Part shown: positions 14,455-17,783 of the stretch, one piece after another
Layout: each line of letters begins with the position of its first letter
How positions within the stretch are numbered: the stretch's first letter is position 1
Origin: Planctomycetota bacterium
Lineage (GTDB): Bacteria; Planctomycetota; Phycisphaerae; Sedimentisphaerales; Anaerobacaceae
Length of the DNA: 17,783 nt
NCBI GenBank assembly: GCA_020344865.1
Contig: CP070830.1
Location: 1,680,663 to 1,698,445, forward strand
Reading direction: 5' to 3'
Notes under the pieces: generated by a model
Told to the model about the DNA's origin: nothing
Database searches by the model: none
Seen by the model: the letters and a program-made list of their open reading frames with translations, nothing else
Translations under genes and position numbers: made by a program

Positions 14455-15930
14455 ATGAATACACAGGAGCAGACCAGGCGGGAATTTCTAAAAAAAATCG
14501 GTTTGGGCGCTGCATCATTAGGGGTTTGGCAACTATCAGGATGTCAGCTTGACGGCGGTGAAAAATGTGAAAGCGGGCACGGCACTCGCCTTTACAATGA
14601 GAAGTATCGACCTCAGTTTCACTTTACGCCCAAACAGAACTGGACCAATGACCCGAACGGACTGGTTTACTATAAGGGCGAATATCACATGTTCTTTCAG
14701 CACAATCCCAGCGGAATCAACTGGGGCAATATGACCTGGGGACATGCTATAAGTGGCGACCTTATTCACTGGAAACAATTAGCAAATGCCATCGAGCCGG
14801 ATGAACTCGGGACGATATTTTCCGGCTCGGCCGTAGTGGATTGGAACAATACTTCGGGTTTGCAAACCGGTGAGGAAAACGTGCTGGTCGCTTTTTATAC
14901 TTCAGCCGGTGAGTTCGCTCCCGTGGAAAAACCATTCACGCAGAGCATCGCGTACAGCAACGACCGCGGCAGAACCTGGGTCAAGTACAAAGATAACCCT
15001 ATAATCGGCCACATCATAGGCGCTAACAGAGACCCGAAGGTTATCTGGCACGAACCCAGCGAGAGATGGATTATGGCCCTGTACCTTGATGCAAATGACT
15101 TTATGCTCCTTTGGTCAAAGAATCTGCGGGAGTGGAAACAGCTACAGAAACTGACACTGCCTGACAGCACCGAATGTCCGGATTTCTTTGAACTTGCAGT
15201 CGACGGAGACCCTACCGATACCCGCTGGGTCTTTTGGGGCGCCAACGGCAGGTACCTGCTCGGGACTTTTGATGGGCATAAATTTACGCCTCAAAGCGGG
15301 CCGTTCGAATCGAGAGTAGGAAACTTCTATGCTGCGCAAACGTGGAGCGACATTCCCAAATCTGACGGTCGAAGGATTCAAATCGGCTGGATGGCTGGCG
15401 GTGAATTTTCGGGCATGCCTTTCAATCAGCAGATGTCTATACCGTGTGAACTAACGCTTCGCAGATTCAGCGAAGGGATTCGATTGTGCTTAGCGCCCGT
15501 TCGGGAAATCGCCAAGCTGCGTGATGCAGAATATTCATGGAAGGACATTGACCTTAAGCCTGGGAAAAATCTGCTGTCGGAGATATCCGCCGGGCTGCTT
15601 GAGATTCAATGTGAAATTGAGCTAAGCAACACGGGCTGGTTTGGCTTTAGGCTTCGCGGCACCCGATTATCCTATAATGCGAAGGAGCAGATGCTGCGGT
15701 GCAAACGCAGAAAGGTCAAACTGACACCCATTGACGGGAGGCTCAAGCTGCATATTCTGGTTGACCGCACGAGCATTGAGGTGTTCGGCAATAACGGTCG
15801 TATGTCGATGTTTGTGTGTTCACCGCTGGAGACCGAAAACAAGTCAGTTAAGATATTCGCCTACGGAGGCGAAGCAAAGATTCACAACTTGAATCTCTGG
15901 AAGCTGCGGCCTATTTGGCGTAAATCATAG
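14455..15930 (+). CDS. GH32 fructan/sucrose hydrolase, Tat-exported lipoprotein
   Basis: The product has 491 residues, with AGGAA 8 bases upstream of the ATG. The N-terminus carries a twin-arginine motif (TRREFLKKIG, R8-R9) followed by a lipobox, LSGC, with C30 as the likely lipidated residue. It would therefore be exported folded and anchored to a membrane. All three GH32 catalytic motifs are present: NWTNDPNG with nucleophile D66, RDP with transition-state stabiliser D193, and TEC with acid/base E240. The five-bladed propeller is followed by the usual C-terminal beta-sandwich (about 360-485; LVDRTSIEVFGNNG). GH32 enzymes split beta-fructosides such as levan, inulin and sucrose; which one is not readable here. 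The next gene starts 23 bp later on the same strand, so both are probably co-transcribed. No fructose transporter is visible nearby. Confidence 0.93.
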   Translation: MNTQEQTRREFLKKIGLGAASLGVWQLSGCQLDGGEKCESGHGTRLYNEKYRPQFHFTPKQNWTNDPNGLVYYKGEYHMFFQHNPSGINWGNMTWGHAISGDLIHWKQLANAIEPDELGTIFSGSAVVDWNNTSGLQTGEENVLVAFYTSAGEFAPVEKPFTQSIAYSNDRGRTWVKYKDNPIIGHIIGANRDPKVIWHEPSERWIMALYLDANDFMLLWSKNLREWKQLQKLTLPDSTECPDFFELAVDGDPTDTRWVFWGANGRYLLGTFDGHKFTPQSGPFESRVGNFYAAQTWSDIPKSDGRRIQIGWMAGGEFSGMPFNQQMSIPCELTLRRFSEGIRLCLAPVREIAKLRDAEYSWKDIDLKPGKNLLSEISAGLLEIQCEIELSNTGWFGFRLRGTRLSYNAKEQMLRCKRRKVKLTPIDGRLKLHILVDRTSIEVFGNNGRMSMFVCSPLETENKSVKIFAYGGEAKIHNLNLWKLRPIWRKS

Positions 15931-15953
15931 TTAACTCAATAAAGGGAACTAAT

Positions 15954-17783
15954 ATGAAAGAGAAGCGGTTTATAACAATAACGATAGCGGTATCAATATG
16001 CCTAGTACTGATTTTGTCTTCGACGGCGAAGGCTTCCAATTTCTATGCTTATTACACGAGGCTGGATTATGATATTCCTATAGAGTCGGCGAGAGACTAC
16101 ATTCCTCAGGAGATGGATGAGGAATCAAGAGAGATACTTGCAAAGATGAGGGCTTTGGAGGGAGAAGAAGAGGAGGATGGGGAAGAAGACGAGGAAGAAG
16201 ATGAAGAGGAGCGGTGGAGGTCATCGGGTCCGATTACGGGTAAGTACGCCGATATCATAGTGAATTTGTCAGCCGGGCAGAAGTTGGTATTTGGTCGTGA
16301 ATCGGGCTATCTGCCGTACTGGGAAACCGAGAAGGGTAAATGGTTTATCAAGGAACTCGTGCCAAGGCAGAAAGACATCGCGTGTCTATATTCTTATGCA
16401 CGCATTATCGAGAACAAAGCGGATAAAGTGCTCGTCCACTGGCGTTACATGCCCGACCTGAGGAAGGTTGGACCGGCAGATGTAGTCCATGAGTACTTCG
16501 ATATAACACCGGACGGGAAAGTTGTCCGACGGATTAAAAGAGGCACAAAAGAACTTGAGAAATGGAATGACCCACAGAATGTCACCGTGCAGACAATCAA
16601 ACTCGCTGCTGAAGGAATAAAGGAAATTTCCTTAGAGGAAGCGAAACTTGGGCGGCATGCTAAAGAGCCTGTAGCCGGTTCGCCGGTCAAGACGAAGGTT
16701 GTCGGGTCGCCGGCAGCCTGGTGGAAGTTCGATGAGGGGCTGAAGAAGCGAACTTTCGGAGAAGCAGACCTGACGAAAGAGAGTGTCAGCGGCAAAGACT
16801 GTTCAATCGTAGGGGAGGCCATCCTGTGGAAGAAGGGAGTATCAGGGACGGCACTGGCGTTTGACGGTTACCATTCGAAGGTTATGCTTGCCGGCTCAGA
16901 GGCACCGGCTATCGACGATGAGCTGACGGTCGAAGCGTGGGTAGTGCTGGGGGCGTACCCGTGGAACTGGGCACCTTTGGTTCATCAGTCCATCGTTGAC
17001 CCGGGCCCGATAGAAAGAGGCACGTACGACGAACACGGCAGGGGCGAACAAAGAAAAAAGGGTGAAGGTTATTACCTTGGCGTCGGTCCATACGGCTATC
17101 CGATATTTACGGTCGACGGCAGGCAAGTGGAGGGCTCCGTCAAACTATCAACCTATCGCTGGACTCATATTGCGGGCACGTACGGGGACGGCAGAATGAG
17201 GATTTATGTCGATGGTGAGGAGTGCGGTTCCACAGAGGCCGTAGGCAAAATAAACGTGCCCGAGACGAGTCTTGTCATCGGGTTAAACAACCAAAAAGGC
17301 AGGGCAACGGACCCTGTTCGAGGGCCTATATGCCACCTGCCTGTAATATACGGCATTGAGGGACTTATCGATGAGGTCAAAATATACAACGTTGCGCTGA
17401 ATCCATCGCAGGTAGTCGCTTCATACAAGAACCTCAGACCATCAGAAGGACACCGTGACAGTCCCGACCTGCAAAGGCGCATTCTGCCAGGCAGGCCGGG
17501 TGCAGCGAAGAAGTTCGGCGCCGAGTATACGGAACTGAAGTACCATGAACTTTGGGACAATCTGTGGCGGACCAGCGGATATCCGGACGTGATAGTAAAG
17601 TTTGACAGCATGCCGACCAGTATCGTGTTCTGGCGCGGCGTCAACGGCGGGGTCGGCTGGGTTACCGAGAACAACAAGTGGATGAGCGACCAGAGCGTCG
17701 AGACAGGCGGGCCTCATGGATGTTCCGAACATATGGCGGACAAGCAATGCCGCCACGCACACGTCAGAATAATTGAAAATACA
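15954..17783 (+). CDS. Secreted LamG-domain protein with a duplicated unknown domain, 3' partial
   Basis: ATG 15954 has AAGGGA 7 bases upstream. The frame is open for 610 codons and runs off the right edge. A signal peptide (about 1-27; ends AKA) predicts export. A Glu/Asp cluster fills residues 69-87. Residues about 98-170 form an unknown domain (YADIIVNL, LVFGRESG, WETEKGKWF, YARIIENKADKVLVHWRY). A LamG/concanavalin-like domain spans about 254-490 (AWWKFDEG, ALAFDG, LTVEAWV, RWTHIAGTY, MRIYVDG, GLIDEVKIYNVAL). Residues 543-610 repeat the first unknown domain (YPDVIVKF, IVFWRGVN, WVTENNKW, VRIIENT), and the window ends inside this copy. The LamG module is thus flanked by two related domains. 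It follows the GH32 gene by 23 bp. Sugar binding or an unrecognised catalytic role are both possible; I do not recognise the repeated domain. Confidence 0.85.
   Translation, partial: MKEKRFITITIAVSICLVLILSSTAKASNFYAYYTRLDYDIPIESARDYIPQEMDEESREILAKMRALEGEEEEDGEEDEEEDEEERWRSSGPITGKYADIIVNLSAGQKLVFGRESGYLPYWETEKGKWFIKELVPRQKDIACLYSYARIIENKADKVLVHWRYMPDLRKVGPADVVHEYFDITPDGKVVRRIKRGTKELEKWNDPQNVTVQTIKLAAEGIKEISLEEAKLGRHAKEPVAGSPVKTKVVGSPAAWWKFDEGLKKRTFGEADLTKESVSGKDCSIVGEAILWKKGVSGTALAFDGYHSKVMLAGSEAPAIDDELTVEAWVVLGAYPWNWAPLVHQSIVDPGPIERGTYDEHGRGEQRKKGEGYYLGVGPYGYPIFTVDGRQVEGSVKLSTYRWTHIAGTYGDGRMRIYVDGEECGSTEAVGKINVPETSLVIGLNNQKGRATDPVRGPICHLPVIYGIEGLIDEVKIYNVALNPSQVVASYKNLRPSEGHRDSPDLQRRILPGRPGAAKKFGAEYTELKYHELWDNLWRTSGYPDVIVKFDSMPTSIVFWRGVNGGVGWVTENNKWMSDQSVETGGPHGCSEHMADKQCRHAHVRIIENT

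Noticed and set aside
16158..16214. Purine-rich tract as a structural DNA element
   Set aside because: It is fully explained as codons for a Glu/Asp cluster inside the LamG protein; nothing else points to a DNA-level role.

Overview
The window looks like a polysaccharide-utilisation region from a Planctomycetota genome, most probably class Phycisphaerae (Sedimentisphaerales-like). The assignment is from gene content, not a marker gene. It rests on secreted LamG and dockerin-like proteins with WLE tails, a pseudopilin of the H-X9-DG type, an SGLT-type sugar/sodium symporter beside glycoside hydrolases with no SusC/SusD pair, a URO-D-like protein of the non-haem type, and a coiled-coil protein built from the linker repeats common in planctomycete sensor kinases. 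No rRNA, tRNA, CRISPR array, insertion sequence or phage gene was seen.

Layout. (1) 1-1674 (+): 3' part of a very long coiled-coil protein, cut by the left edge. (2) 1954-7208 (+): a probable three-gene operon of URO-D-like protein, secreted GH5-type hydrolase (4-bp overlap with the first gene) and sodium/solute symporter. (3) A strong hairpin terminator on the minus strand at 7317-7360, serving the convergent gene at 7400-10273 (-), which encodes a large secreted multidomain protein with Fn3-like, LamG and split dockerin-like parts. (4) A divergent, AT-rich 400-bp control region, then a pseudopilin gene at 10694-11515 (+). (5) 11545-14016 (-): secreted GH35 beta-galactosidase. (6) A second divergent control region of about 440 bp, then 14455-15930 (+), a Tat-exported lipoprotein of family GH32 (fructan or sucrose hydrolase), followed 23 bp later by a LamG protein running off the right edge (15954-17783).

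How the genes may work together (inference): GH5, GH35 and GH32 enzymes at or outside the cytoplasmic membrane would release oligo- and monosaccharides. The symporter would import sugar. The LamG, Fn3-like and dockerin-like proteins would hold enzyme or substrate at the surface. The pseudopilin may help build a secretion or surface fibre. The role of the URO-D-like protein is unknown, but its translational coupling to the GH5 gene ties it to sugar metabolism rather than haem synthesis.

The points most worth a second look are the URO-D-like/GH5 coupling with an altered metal-ligand set, a repeated unknown domain split by a LamG module in the last gene, a dockerin-like pair split by a LamG domain in the 957-residue protein, and coding-like sequence continuing in frame past the stop of the coiled-coil gene.
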